Source of the DNA: Haemophilus parainfluenzae
GTDB taxonomy: Bacteria > Pseudomonadota > Gammaproteobacteria > Enterobacterales > Pasteurellaceae
Length of the DNA: 64,000 bases
Assembly: GCF_003252755.1 (NCBI RefSeq)
Contig: NZ_QEPT01000005.1
Coordinates: forward strand, 85,299 to 149,298
Direction: 5' to 3'
Shown here: piece after piece, positions 16,106-24,996 of the stretch
Layout: each line of letters starts with the position of its first letter
How positions within the stretch are numbered: the first letter of the stretch is position 1
Made by a program: the position numbers and the translations under genes
The notes under the pieces: model-generated
The model's database searches: none
Told to the model about the DNA's origin: nothing
The model's input: the letters and a program-made list of their open reading frames with translations, nothing else

Positions 16106-17218
16106 TTAATCTTTCAATTTAATAAAAAACGTACCACTAGGTATGATAGGCAAATAGTTTTTATGGAAATCCATAAAGGTTTTTTGTGGGTCTATGTCTT
16201 CAAAAAGTTTTGGGTAAAGTGCTTTTGCCATAAATTGAGCGGCTGCTAGATCACTTAGTGAGCGAGAGGCTGTATGATAAATACCGTAAACACGGTGGTT
16301 TTTAACTGCAGGTAAATCTTGCCACCCTGCACGGGTTAAGAAACCTTTTAGGCGTTTTTGTGCATCCTGTTCATTGATGTTTATTCCCATCGCCATCATT
16401 TCATCGTTAGTTTCATGCCCCATTTCTGTGCCAGAAATCATGATCACTTCAGGTTGTGCGGCAAGAAGTTGTTCTGGATTAATTGGTCCCCAATTTTCGA
16501 CAAAAGGCTTGCTTACGTTATCCCCGCCAACAGTTTCAGCAATAGCACCCCACATATTTTTACCAAAGGTAAAGCTATATTCACTAGGACCTTTATTGCC
16601 AAATTCTACATAGATTTTAGGTTTAGGTAGGTTAGCCTCTTTTACACGTTTTTGAATATCAGTAATGCCTTGAGCATATTCATCTGCAATTTTATTTGCT
16701 CGTTCTTCGGTACCTGCAAGTTGCCCAAAAATCTTTGCGCTTTGGGTGTGTCGTTCTACACTTTGAGCATTAAAATCGACAACAATAATTGGAATGCCAG
16801 CTTGTTCTAACTTTGGTAGTTCGGAACCAATAGTTTGATATTGCCATTCTGCAAGAATCAATACATCAGGTTTTAATGCCAAGGTTTTTTCGGTTGAGAA
16901 AGTTCCTGTATTTACATTACCAATATCAGCAATATTTTTGAGTTCAGGCATTTTTTCAGAAAACAATGCCCAACTTCCTGGATTAAATTTTTCCCAAAAT
17001 TCACGTGAGATACCTTTAACATATTTAAAATTTTCAACACCCGTAACAGCAATGTAATCAGGATAGTAAAAGCCTAACACGGCATTTTTTACGGGCACAT
17101 CAACGTTAACTTCTCGTCCTAATACATCTTTGATTGTTTTTATTTCTGCTTGAGTAGTGATACCAAAAGTCAGTAATAGAACGGCAAAAATTAAACGAAT
17201 TGTTGATTTTTTTTGCAT
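16106..17218 (-). CDS. Orphan periplasmic metal/siderophore-type binding protein
   Basis: A 370-residue class III (BtuF/FepB/MolA-like) binding protein. The signal peptide ends near TQA/EIK (residue 24). Typical segments are IKDVLGREVNVDVPVKNAVL, the lobe-linking helix around EERANKIADEYAQGI, and PEQLLAAQPEVIMISGTEM. The family captures iron-siderophore complexes, heme, cobalamin or molybdate for BtuCD-type importers. No permease or ATPase gene adjoins it: it is flanked by its own terminator and 220 bases of intergenic DNA. A Fur-like box upstream suggests iron control, so an iron complex is the best guess; molybdate (MolA-like) is an alternative. Confidence 0.85.
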   Translation of the reverse strand: MQKKSTIRLIFAVLLLTFGITTQAEIKTIKDVLGREVNVDVPVKNAVLGFYYPDYIAVTGVENFKYVKGISREFWEKFNPGSWALFSEKMPELKNIADIGNVNTGTFSTEKTLALKPDVLILAEWQYQTIGSELPKLEQAGIPIIVVDFNAQSVERHTQSAKIFGQLAGTEERANKIADEYAQGITDIQKRVKEANLPKPKIYVEFGNKGPSEYSFTFGKNMWGAIAETVGGDNVSKPFVENWGPINPEQLLAAQPEVIMISGTEMGHETNDEMMAMGININEQDAQKRLKGFLTRAGWQDLPAVKNHRVYGIYHTASRSLSDLAAAQFMAKALYPKLFEDIDPQKTFMDFHKNYLPIIPSGTFFIKLKD

Positions 17219-17255
17219 ATAAACTCCTGTCTGAATAAAACATCAGAATATTGCC

Positions 17256-17274
17256 ATAAATAAGAATTATTATC
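17256..17274 (-). promoter_or_regulatory. Fur-box-like sequence upstream of the orphan binding protein
   Basis: On the minus strand the 19 bases read GATAATAATTCTTATTTAT, matching 12 of 19 positions of the Fur consensus with the left half intact. It lies 37-55 bases before the start codon. Confidence 0.45.
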
Positions 17275-17394
17275 AAATTCAGATGTTATAAAGTGATAAT
17301 ACAAGAAATGCTGTTGAAGGGTAAAATAGGCATATATCTAGAAAAAACATATTTCGCATTTAAAATTGGAAGTGCGGTCAAAACTTAGTAAGTT

Positions 17395-17431
17395 TTCACT
17401 TCTCCTTGAGTTGGACTAAAGGAGAAGTGAA
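17395..17431. repeat. 13-bp perfect inverted repeat downstream of the amino acid binding-protein gene
   Basis: Arms 17395-17407 (TTCACTTCTCCTT) and 17419-17431 are perfect complements around an 11-base loop. No T-run follows on the minus strand, where the gene at 17442 ends, so it is not a textbook terminator. It may stabilise the mRNA 3' end or act as a factor-assisted terminator. Confidence 0.7.
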
Positions 17432-17441
17432 TGTGGGAGAA

Positions 17442-18299
17442 TTATTTATATTCAACCACGATATCGCTTTCGCTGACGGTATCACCATAAACTGGCAATA
17501 AGGTTTTTTCATAAGCTTGTTTTAAACGACCATCTTTGCCTAAGGTTTGGATTTCGTTGTTTAACCAATTTAACAATTCAGGTGCATCTTTGCGAACAGC
17601 TGGTGCAATAACATCTTGATCACCAAAGTTTTTTATGCCTACGGTATAACCTGGATTTTGTTTTGCCCAAGCGAATAAGAAGGTATTGTCATTAGATAAT
17701 GCATCACCACGACCATCACGTAAGGCTTCAAAGGTTTCTGTATTTTGTTCGAATTTTAATAACTTCACATCAGGATAGTTTTTGGTGAAGAAAATATCGG
17801 CAGTAGTGCCTTTATCAACAATTAAAGTTTTTCCTTTTAATTGTTCAAGGTCAGTAATAACAGAACCATCTTTTGAAACAACACCTAATGCCACTTTCAT
17901 GTATGGATTCGCAAAATCCACCACTTCTTTACGTGCTGGAGTTACAGTAAAGTTGGCGAGAATAATATCAACTTTCTTAGAAAGTAAGTATTCAGCACGG
18001 TTTGCGGCATCCACTAAAACAAATTCCACTTTGTTTTCGTCGCCTAATAAGTCTTTACCGATCGCTTTACCAATTTCAACATCAAAGCCTTGGCTTTTGC
18101 CTTGTGCATCAACATAACCAAATGGTGGTTTATCGCTAAATACACCAATGCGCACTTTGCCATCTTTTTGTATTTGCTCAAGGCTTGAAACCGTTTTTGC
18201 CCCGTCTTTAGCGGGTTCTTTGTCATTACACGCGGTTAAGCCAAATGCTAAGGTGGCAGTAGCTAAAAGTGTGGTCAATGTTTTAAATGTTTTCTTCAT
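17442..18299 (-). CDS. Polar amino acid ABC transporter binding lipoprotein
   Basis: A 285-residue SBP_bac_3 protein. The lipobox FGLTAC places the lipidated cysteine near residue 24. Typical segments are RIGVFSDKPPFGYVDAQGK, GFDVEIGKAIGKDL and LVDAANRAEYLLSKKVDII. It is related to the glutamate/aspartate/cystine binding group (PEB1-like), ligand not determined. The start at 18299 is chosen because GAGGG lies 7 bases upstream, and it overlaps the end of the ATPase gene by 17 bases. It is last in a permease-permease-ATPase-binding protein operon. Confidence 0.9.
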   Translation of the reverse strand: MKKTFKTLTTLLATATLAFGLTACNDKEPAKDGAKTVSSLEQIQKDGKVRIGVFSDKPPFGYVDAQGKSQGFDVEIGKAIGKDLLGDENKVEFVLVDAANRAEYLLSKKVDIILANFTVTPARKEVVDFANPYMKVALGVVSKDGSVITDLEQLKGKTLIVDKGTTADIFFTKNYPDVKLLKFEQNTETFEALRDGRGDALSNDNTFLFAWAKQNPGYTVGIKNFGDQDVIAPAVRKDAPELLNWLNNEIQTLGKDGRLKQAYEKTLLPVYGDTVSESDIVVEYK

Positions 18300-19047
18300 A
18301 GTTTGTCCCTCTCGGTTCATAATTTAAGATATTTAAGAATGTTTTCGCACGATCCGTGGTTGGATTCGTGAAGAAATCTTCCGGTTTTGCTTGTTCAATA
18401 ATTTGCCCTTTATCCATAAACACGATGCGATTAGCCACTTGACGGGCAAAATTCATTTCATGGGTAACGATAAGCATCGTCATGCCATCTTTGGCGAGGC
18501 CTAAGATCACATCAAGTACTTCACGTACCATTTCTGGGTCAAGGGCAGCAGTGACTTCATCAAACAGAATAATTTCAGGGTTCATGCAAAGTGAACGAAC
18601 AATGGCAATTCGCTGTTTTTGTCCACCGGATAATTCACGTGGATAGGCATTTTTTCGGTCATATAAACCTACGCGTTTAAGTAACTCATCGGCTTGTTTT
18701 TCAGCTTCAGCACGATCGCGTTTTTGTACTTTTAAAGGGCCGAGTAAAATATTGTCAATCACTGATAAATGAGCGAAGAGTTCATAACTTTGGAATACCA
18801 TCCCAATGCGTTGACGCGCTTTGACCCAAGGAATGTCTTTGCCTAATTCGCCTGCATTTTGCAGCAAAATATGACCGCGCTTTATTTCCTCTAGCCCATT
18901 TAGGCAGCGTAAAAAAGTACTTTTACCACAACCCGATGGACCTAAAATAACGACAACTTCGCCTTTCTCTATAGAAAGATTGATGCCTTTGAGTGCTTCT
19001 ACATCACCGTAATTTTTGACGAGGTTTTTAATTTCTAATAACGCCAT
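18283..19047 (-). CDS. Amino acid ABC transporter ATPase (GlnQ-like)
   Basis: A 254-residue ATPase with Walker A GPSGCGKST, signature LSGGQKQRIAIVRS, Walker B IILFDEVTAALDPEM and switch histidine in IVTHEMNFARQ. Walker B has E-V-T-A-A rather than the more common E-P-T-S-A, a known variant. It lies 18 bases after the permease gene and overlaps the binding-protein gene. Confidence 0.92.
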   Translation of the reverse strand: MALLEIKNLVKNYGDVEALKGINLSIEKGEVVVILGPSGCGKSTFLRCLNGLEEIKRGHILLQNAGELGKDIPWVKARQRIGMVFQSYELFAHLSVIDNILLGPLKVQKRDRAEAEKQADELLKRVGLYDRKNAYPRELSGGQKQRIAIVRSLCMNPEIILFDEVTAALDPEMVREVLDVILGLAKDGMTMLIVTHEMNFARQVANRIVFMDKGQIIEQAKPEDFFTNPTTDRAKTFLNILNYEPRGTNYEENI

Positions 19048-19065
19048 GTGTTTTCCTAATAAAAA

Positions 19066-19734
19066 TTAACTTTCCCAACGGGTTTCTAAATAACGGGAAA
19101 ATAAGGATAGCGGGTAACAAATCACAAAATATAAACCGAAAATGACACCGTAAATCCAAAGCGCCGCTGATTGATTACTAAATAATGAATGCTCGATAAT
19201 TTGTTGACCGACTTTAATTACTTCAACCACACCAATTAACATCGCCAAAGAGCTGGTTTTTACCATGCGAGTAAAGAGGTTAATAGCACTTGGTGTCACA
19301 CGTTTTAAACTTTGTGGCAGTAAAATATACACAAAGGTTTGAAACGGCGTTAAACCTAAAGCGTAGGCTGATTCTACTTGATGTTTTTCAATAGAAGTTA
19401 ATGCACCACGCACTAAATCCCCCATTTCAGCCGTTCCCCAGAAAATAAACACCAAAATACATACAGAAATGCCATCTAAGTGAATATCAAACCATTTTGC
19501 TAAACCGAAATACGCGAGAAAAAGTAACGCTAATAATGGAATGATGCGTACAAATTCTAAATAAAAGCGGCAAATGGCTTTAATAATGGGATTTCTGCTT
19601 GTCATGATTACGCCAAAAATGACACCTAAAATACAGGCGAAGAAAACAGAAACGAATGCAATTTCAGCCGTTACCCATAAACCGTTGAGCAAGCGTTCAA
19701 TGTTGCTGCCTTGGAATAATAACTCAAGCCCCAT
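19066..19734 (-). CDS. Amino acid ABC transporter permease (HisM/GlnP-like)
   Basis: A 222-residue permease with the family coupling motif EKHQVESAYALGLTPFQTF and the preceding FWGTAEMGDLVRGAL segment. It overlaps the neighbouring permease gene by 11 bases and would pair with it as a heterodimer. Confidence 0.9.
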   Translation of the reverse strand: MGLELLFQGSNIERLLNGLWVTAEIAFVSVFFACILGVIFGVIMTSRNPIIKAICRFYLEFVRIIPLLALLFLAYFGLAKWFDIHLDGISVCILVFIFWGTAEMGDLVRGALTSIEKHQVESAYALGLTPFQTFVYILLPQSLKRVTPSAINLFTRMVKTSSLAMLIGVVEVIKVGQQIIEHSLFSNQSAALWIYGVIFGLYFVICYPLSLFSRYLETRWES

Positions 19735-20383
19735 ATTTTGCTCTCCGAGTACGGCGTTCTAAATAACTGATGAACAGAGACATCGGTAATAGAATGATTA
19801 AATAAAACACCACTAATAAAAATAAGGCTTCATTGGTTTTGTAATCGAGCCCGATGACTTCTTTTGCGACAAACATGAGTTCCGCAACTGCGACAGCACT
19901 GATCACAGAGGTTTCTTTCATTAAGAACAAGCAATTTGCCCCGATTGCAGGTGTTGCAATCGCAAAGGCTTGTGGGAAAATGACATAGCGAAACGCTTGG
20001 AAAGGAGTTAGGCCAATACTTAATGCTGATTCAATTTGCCCTTTTGATACAGCTTCCAGACCTCCGCGAATGGCTTCTGCCATATAGCTTCCACCTAAAA
20101 ATGCCAGGCCGATAATGCCGCAAGTAAACCCATCTAATTTCAGACCAATTTTAGAAAGCCCAAAATAGAGAAAAAATACTTGAATTAATAAAGGCGTATT
20201 ACGAGAAAGCTCGATATAGCCTTTTACTAGCCAAGTTAATGATTTGACTTTGTAGGTGGTAATCACAGCACAAATCACACCAATCACTATCGACAATAAA
20301 ATGCCCCAAAAGGCGAGATGAAGCGTCATCAATGTGGCATGAATAAAACGTGGCGTGACACTTAAAATATAATCCCAATTCAT
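19724..20383 (-). CDS. Amino acid ABC transporter permease (HisQ/GlnP-like)
   Basis: A 219-residue permease, first gene of the operon, with GGSYMAEAIRGGLEAVSKGQ and IESALSIGLTPFQAFRYVIF as the EAA region and the N-terminal SRNTPLLIQVFFLYFGL typical of polar amino acid permeases. The 169 bases upstream hold the hemY terminator and AT-rich DNA, with no operator I can name. Confidence 0.9.
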   Translation of the reverse strand: MNWDYILSVTPRFIHATLMTLHLAFWGILLSIVIGVICAVITTYKVKSLTWLVKGYIELSRNTPLLIQVFFLYFGLSKIGLKLDGFTCGIIGLAFLGGSYMAEAIRGGLEAVSKGQIESALSIGLTPFQAFRYVIFPQAFAIATPAIGANCLFLMKETSVISAVAVAELMFVAKEVIGLDYKTNEALFLLVVFYLIILLPMSLFISYLERRTRRAKYGA

Positions 20384-20520
20384 TTTTTATAATTTAATCG
20401 TTTGCGTAACGATATAGTAAAAAATTTTGAAACGGTGAGAAAATAATGGAAATTTATTACTTATAAAGAAATGTAATAAGAAGCGGGTTTTAAATAAAAT
20501 AAGTGGTGGGGAATGATAAA

Positions 20521-20542
20521 ACGGGGCTTTATTCAGCCCCGT
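20521..20542 (-). terminator. Terminator of the hem operon
   Basis: ACGGGGCT / AGCCCCGT form an 8-bp GC-rich stem with a 6-base loop. On the minus strand it is followed by TTTTATCATT, 11 bases after the hemY stop codon. Confidence 0.9.
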
Positions 20543-20552
20543 CGTTGTTTAT

Positions 20553-21839
20553 TTAATCACGTTTTGCGATAAGTGCGGTTGGTTCTTCGTCTGTTTTTAC
20601 TTCAGTTTGTATTTCAGTGGGTTTGTCTTGAATTGACATGGCTGATTTTAAACTATCCTGACGAATTTTTTCTGCTGCTTCTTTGTCACCAGCTTGTTCG
20701 AACACATAAGATGCCATCATGACATCATTTGGTTGAAGCTGAGTTGGGCAAGCAGTCACTTCTTTAAATGCTTCTGCTGCTTTAGCAAAATCGTTATTAC
20801 GCACATAAAGATAGCCTAATGCACGATTGAGACAACAACGTTGGCTTTCATCGGCACGTTTTGCACGTTTTTCTACTAACTTGAGTAGCTTGCTGTTATC
20901 TTCTGCTTGTAAACGAGTAATTTGTGTGCAAAGTTCAGGGCTAATTGGTGTGTTATCACCCAATTTCTTCATGATTTCAAGCGTGAATTCATAAGCCGAT
21001 TCATGATCGTTACAATCAATTAAACGTTGAATTAAAGCGGTTTTTAATTCTAAATCATTGCGACGACGACGTGGCTGAGCTTCCCACCATGCGAGCAAGC
21101 CTTCAACGCCTTCTTCATTCATTTTCTCATCTAACAAGCCATTTTCTGTTTCTTGTTGAAGGGCTTTAAATTCTTCTGCTGAGAATAAACCAGAACCTTC
21201 GATTAAATCTAAGATGCCATCAAGTGCCTGATAAGCTTTGGAACGGCTATAAATTTCAGCAGCAAGTTTTAATACTTCTTTGTTACGATCTGACATTTCA
21301 AGCAAGCTATCGACGGAACTACGCGCTGCCGGTAATTTATTTTGTTGTAATAAAATACGGGTGCGAGCAATTTCGACGACTAGATTATCTGAACCGGCAA
21401 GTTCAGTCGCCTCAATTAAATAACGGTTTGCGCTGAATTCATCACCGCGTTGCTGTGCAGCTTCAGCGGCTTTAATCAGATTTAATACTGGCTCTGCAGA
21501 ATGTTTCGCGTTTTTACCAATCAGTTTTTCTGCCTTGGCATAATCGCCTTCATTCATCTTCATCAAGCCTTCAAGGGTTTGACGTTGTGCTTTCACACGT
21601 TTACGGCGAGAAAACCAGTTATAGGTATTGCTACTTAAACGGAAGAAACGGGTAACAATCCACTCTAATGTATAAATTATCGCAAGTGCGACCACAAAGA
21701 AAATGACTAATGTGGTGAGCGACATTTCATATATGGTGTTTGCTGTTTCAATTCTGACATAACCTTGCTGACCGGAGAGGTAAGGCCCTGCAATCAATCC
21801 GGCAAGTAAGGCTATCATTAAAAAGAGAACTCTAAACAT
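20553..21839 (-). CDS. hemY: HemY, inner-membrane TPR protein
   Basis: A 428-residue protein with two N-terminal membrane segments (about residues 3-20 and 40-62) followed by a basic stretch and periplasmic/cytoplasmic TPR-like helices through residue 400. This is the enterobacterial HemY (heme-associated, function unclear), not the protoporphyrinogen oxidase of the same name. Last gene of hemC-hemD-hemX-hemY, 9 bases after hemX. A USS lies in the C-terminal codons at 20571-20579. Confidence 0.93.
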   Translation of the reverse strand: MFRVLFLMIALLAGLIAGPYLSGQQGYVRIETANTIYEMSLTTLVIFFVVALAIIYTLEWIVTRFFRLSSNTYNWFSRRKRVKAQRQTLEGLMKMNEGDYAKAEKLIGKNAKHSAEPVLNLIKAAEAAQQRGDEFSANRYLIEATELAGSDNLVVEIARTRILLQQNKLPAARSSVDSLLEMSDRNKEVLKLAAEIYSRSKAYQALDGILDLIEGSGLFSAEEFKALQQETENGLLDEKMNEEGVEGLLAWWEAQPRRRRNDLELKTALIQRLIDCNDHESAYEFTLEIMKKLGDNTPISPELCTQITRLQAEDNSKLLKLVEKRAKRADESQRCCLNRALGYLYVRNNDFAKAAEAFKEVTACPTQLQPNDVMMASYVFEQAGDKEAAEKIRQDSLKSAMSIQDKPTEIQTEVKTDEEPTALIAKRD

Positions 21840-21848
21840 TATCTATCC

Positions 21849-23147
21849 TTATTGTTGGGGCTCAGTTGCCGGTTGTACAGCTGGTGCTTCAGCGGGTTTT
21901 TCTTCCGCTTTTGGCTCTTCCGCTTTCGCTTCAGGTGCCGGTTTTACTTCTTCTTTTCTTGGTGAATTATCCACTGCTTTTTCTGCTTCAATTTCCACTT
22001 TCTGCACATCTAAAGGTGTACGATTTAAGTATTTATCAAGCATGCTTAAGCTTTGTAATTGGCTTGGCACATCCACATAGATGGACACTTCAGATAATTC
22101 ATCCACTGATTTTAAGAAACTTTGAGTCACTTCAGCATTGGTATCAAAATAACTACGAATCCAAGATGCAACGGCTTCTAAAGATTGTTTATAAAGTTCG
22201 TTTTGCTGACGAGGCACCGCCATAATTGCTAATTGTAAGCGTAAACGAATGTTTTCACGTAAGTAGATATCTTGGTTTGGCGCTAATAATTCTTTGCGAT
22301 CTGCACCATGTTTCGGTGAAATGCGGATAAAGTGGTTCAAGAATGAAGTCGCACTTTTTTCTGCATTTTCCGCCCAATCTGAAAGAGAATCTGACAATTT
22401 TGTTGCATTTTGGTCATCACCAAAATTCACATCTAATACCGGTAACTCATCAACCGTATTAGCTAATTGCGATAATTTTTGCATGACCGCATTTTGATCC
22501 ACGCCAGCTACGGAGAGAAGTTGTTTCAGATCTTGATTAATGGCACTACGAATAGCTGCGGATTGTGAGTTATTTACTTTAGCAAGGGTTTCATCAGCGA
22601 GTTTTAAGAGTGAAACCGCTGTATCCACGTCATTATCTAACACTAATTTACGCAATGCATTGTTGAGCAAGAAATCCGCTTCTGAGAATAACCAATCAGT
22701 AGGTTGTTGAGCATTAGCTTGCGCGCTCACTTTATTAATTTGTGATTGTAAGCCAACTAATTCGTGTGATTTAGCATTGATTAGCTCTTCTACTTGGGCA
22801 ATTTTGTCTTGCGTTGCTTTATTCTCAGACTCTAATTGAGTAAGTTGTGTGGTATCAAATTTTACGTCTTGAGCAGGTGCTGAAACCACCGTTTTATTAT
22901 TGATTTGAGCTTCAAGTGCGGTCAATTTTTGTTGGAATTCATCCACTTGTTGTTGACCAAAATAATAACCTGCACCACCCACGCCAAGTGCAATGAGAAT
23001 GGCCAATAAACTTAATCCAGTACCACTTTTCTTCACAACGGTTTGTGTACGTGGCGCAACAGGCTCGCGATCTTCAGTTTGAATTTCCACTGCATCAGTT
23101 GCTTGGATTTCATCTGTCGTTTCAGGGGTTAATTTCTCTTTCGCCAT
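21849..23147 (-). CDS. hemX: HemX, membrane-anchored coiled-coil protein
   Basis: A 432-residue protein with a 40-residue acidic N-terminus, one membrane span (about 45-67, ILIALGVGGAGYYFG), a coiled coil (70-150) and a conserved helical domain, ending in a Lys/Glu/Pro/Ala-rich tail. It is often labelled uroporphyrinogen-III C-methyltransferase, but no SAM-methyltransferase motif is present. Role in heme synthesis is unproven and rests on its place between hemD and hemY. A USS lies at 22914-22922. Confidence 0.92.
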   Translation of the reverse strand: MAKEKLTPETTDEIQATDAVEIQTEDREPVAPRTQTVVKKSGTGLSLLAILIALGVGGAGYYFGQQQVDEFQQKLTALEAQINNKTVVSAPAQDVKFDTTQLTQLESENKATQDKIAQVEELINAKSHELVGLQSQINKVSAQANAQQPTDWLFSEADFLLNNALRKLVLDNDVDTAVSLLKLADETLAKVNNSQSAAIRSAINQDLKQLLSVAGVDQNAVMQKLSQLANTVDELPVLDVNFGDDQNATKLSDSLSDWAENAEKSATSFLNHFIRISPKHGADRKELLAPNQDIYLRENIRLRLQLAIMAVPRQQNELYKQSLEAVASWIRSYFDTNAEVTQSFLKSVDELSEVSIYVDVPSQLQSLSMLDKYLNRTPLDVQKVEIEAEKAVDNSPRKEEVKPAPEAKAEEPKAEEKPAEAPAVQPATEPQQ

Positions 23148-23156
23148 ATCTTTTCC

Positions 23157-23918
23157 TTAGTGAGAAAGGGGAGTTACTTCATTAAGTAAGGTATTAAGTA
23201 AACTTTGATTGTCCGCACCCGCGGAAACCACCACATTATGCCAACCTTGTTGTATTGCAACATCAGCAATGCGTTGGCTTACCGTGACTAAACAGCAATT
23301 TTTTAGCCAATTTTGTTCATTTTCAGGCACAAATTCGATTAACGCCTGCAAAATTTCAAGGCTCGTGACCACAAGGGTTTGTACACCAGAACGAATACAA
23401 ATACTGGTTTGCTCTTCGTTATTATAACTAATCGGTGTGCGTTGATAACATTCAATAGTATCAACGGTTGCACCACGTAATGCGGCTTGTTCGCGTAGTA
23501 ATTCTCGTCCGCCGTTGCCGCGTAAAATTAACAAGTTTTTATTTGTTAATTCTGCCATTTGCGGTAAATTCAGCACACCTTCGGTATTTTCTGATGTAAT
23601 TGGATAACGAACAGTGCATTCAGTTTGACAGGAAAAATGCTGTGCCGTTCTATGTCCAACTGTAAAGTATTGTAAATCTTGACGCCAGTTAAAGCCAATA
23701 TCTTTCAGGGTTTTATCCGCAAAATCGACCGCACTTTGGGATACCAAAAACACATAATCACCGCTTTTTAGCTGATTAAGTTTTGTCGGTAATTGTGCCA
23801 ACTCAGCACCCGCTTCAATAGAAAGCAAAGGCAAATGCAAGGCAACTACACCGGCTTGATTTAGCTGGTCAACTAGGGTTTTTCCTCGTTCATCGGGGCG
23901 AGTGACTAGTACGGCCAT
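23157..23918 (-). CDS. hemD: Uroporphyrinogen-III synthase
   Basis: A 253-residue cytoplasmic enzyme that cyclises hydroxymethylbilane to uroporphyrinogen III. It has the expected two-domain layout: N-terminal MAVLVTRPDERG, the central YFTVGHRTAQ, and ILRGNGGRELLREQAALRGA followed by VDTIECYQRTP. It lies 9 bases from hemC and from hemX. H. influenzae lacks this step, so the gene bears on species identity. Confidence 0.94.
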   Translation of the reverse strand: MAVLVTRPDERGKTLVDQLNQAGVVALHLPLLSIEAGAELAQLPTKLNQLKSGDYVFLVSQSAVDFADKTLKDIGFNWRQDLQYFTVGHRTAQHFSCQTECTVRYPITSENTEGVLNLPQMAELTNKNLLILRGNGGRELLREQAALRGATVDTIECYQRTPISYNNEEQTSICIRSGVQTLVVTSLEILQALIEFVPENEQNWLKNCCLVTVSQRIADVAIQQGWHNVVVSAGADNQSLLNTLLNEVTPLSH

Positions 23919-23927
23919 GGTAATTTC

Positions 23928-24860
23928 CTATGCTGAATAAATCTTCGCCAGAATCTTATCTGCGCCTTGTGCTAGAAGTTGTTCTGCAATGCTCACACCT
24001 AATGCTTCGGCATTTTCAACCGCACTTTTACCTTCCGCACGAATAATCGCTGAGCCATCGGTTTCTCCGACAAGAGCACGCAAGAAAATTTCACCATTTT
24101 GCTCAATGGCGTATCCACCAATTGGCACTTGGCAGCCGCCTTGTAAGCGGGTATTCATTGCACGCTCAGCCAAAACACAAGTCGTCGTAGTCGCATCTGA
24201 AAGTGGAGCTAGTAATGCTTTCACTTCTTCATCATCAACACGGCACTCAATGCCCACTGCGCCTTGTCCGGCAGCCGGTAAAGATTGTTCCACTTCAATA
24301 AATGAGGCAATACGTTCTGCTAGCCCTAAACGAATTAAGCCGGCCGAGGCTAAAATAATGGCATCGTATTCGCCATTGTCTAATTTACTTAATCGGGTTC
24401 CCACATTGCCACGTAAAGATCGGATATCAAGATCAGGGCGTAATTGTTTTAATTGGCATTGACGACGTAAGCTTGATGTTCCAACGATAGCACCTTGGGG
24501 CAAATCATCTAATGAGCGGTATGTATTGGATACGAAAGCATCACGTGGATCTTCGCGTTTACAGATCACACTTAATCCTAAACCTTCTGGAAACTCCATC
24601 GGTACGTCTTTCATTGAATGGACAGCAATATCGGCACGTTTTTCGAGTAAAGCCTTTTCTAACTCTTTAACAAATAAGCCTTTTCCACCAATTTTAGCTA
24701 AAGGTGAATCTAAGATTACATCGCCTTTTGTTACCATAGGAACTAATTCAACAGAAAGTGTTGGGTGAAATTTTTCTAATTGATCTTTCACAAAATTAGC
24801 TTGCCAAAGTGCTAAAGGACTTTGACGAGTCGCTATTTTTAAGGTTTTAAGTACTGCCAT
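23928..24860 (-). CDS. hemC: Porphobilinogen deaminase (hydroxymethylbilane synthase)
   Basis: A 310-residue enzyme that condenses four porphobilinogens. The dipyrromethane cofactor cysteine is Cys243 in [13 protein letters not shown]. The N-terminus has [13 protein letters not shown] and the active-site segment [15 protein letters not shown]. First gene of the hem operon, divergent from cyaA with a 136-base intergenic region. One USS lies at 24019-24027. Confidence 0.97.
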   Translation of the reverse strand: MAVLKTLKIATRQSPLALWQANFVKDQLEKFHPTLSVELVPMVTKGDVILDSPLAKIGGKGLFVKELEKALLEKRADIAVHSMKDVPMEFPEGLGLSVICKREDPRDAFVSNTYRSLDDLPQGAIVGTSSLRRQCQLKQLRPDLDIRSLRGNVGTRLSKLDNGEYDAIILASAGLIRLGLAERIASFIEVEQSLPAAGQGAVGIECRVDDEEVKALLAPLSDATTTTCVLAERAMNTRLQGGCQVPIGGYAIEQNGEIFLRALVGETDGSAIIRAEGKSAVENAEALGVSIAEQLLAQGADKILAKIYSA

Positions 24861-24996
24861 AAATACCGCTGATTTTAAATAGAATTATGCCCTATGCTAC
24901 CATTTTTAGGGCAAAAAGTCAGATCATTTAAATTTTTGATTTCCGACTAGGTAAGTGGTACAGTAACACCAGTTATTTGGTGATAGGTAGGAAGCC

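Noticed and set aside
16052..16249. Small frame with AAAGGAG and ATG just after the endonuclease V gene
   Set aside because: It runs through a terminator hairpin and then antisense to the binding-protein gene, and its product has no recognisable features. It may be a decayed gene start but cannot be supported.
21849..23147. Annotation of HemX as uroporphyrinogen-III C-methyltransferase
   Set aside because: There is no SAM-binding methyltransferase motif; the protein is a membrane-anchored coiled coil with a charged tail.
23989..24462. 157-codon plus-strand frame opposite hemC
   Set aside because: Shadow of a well-supported gene with intact catalytic residues; the product is Ser/Pro-rich without domain signals.
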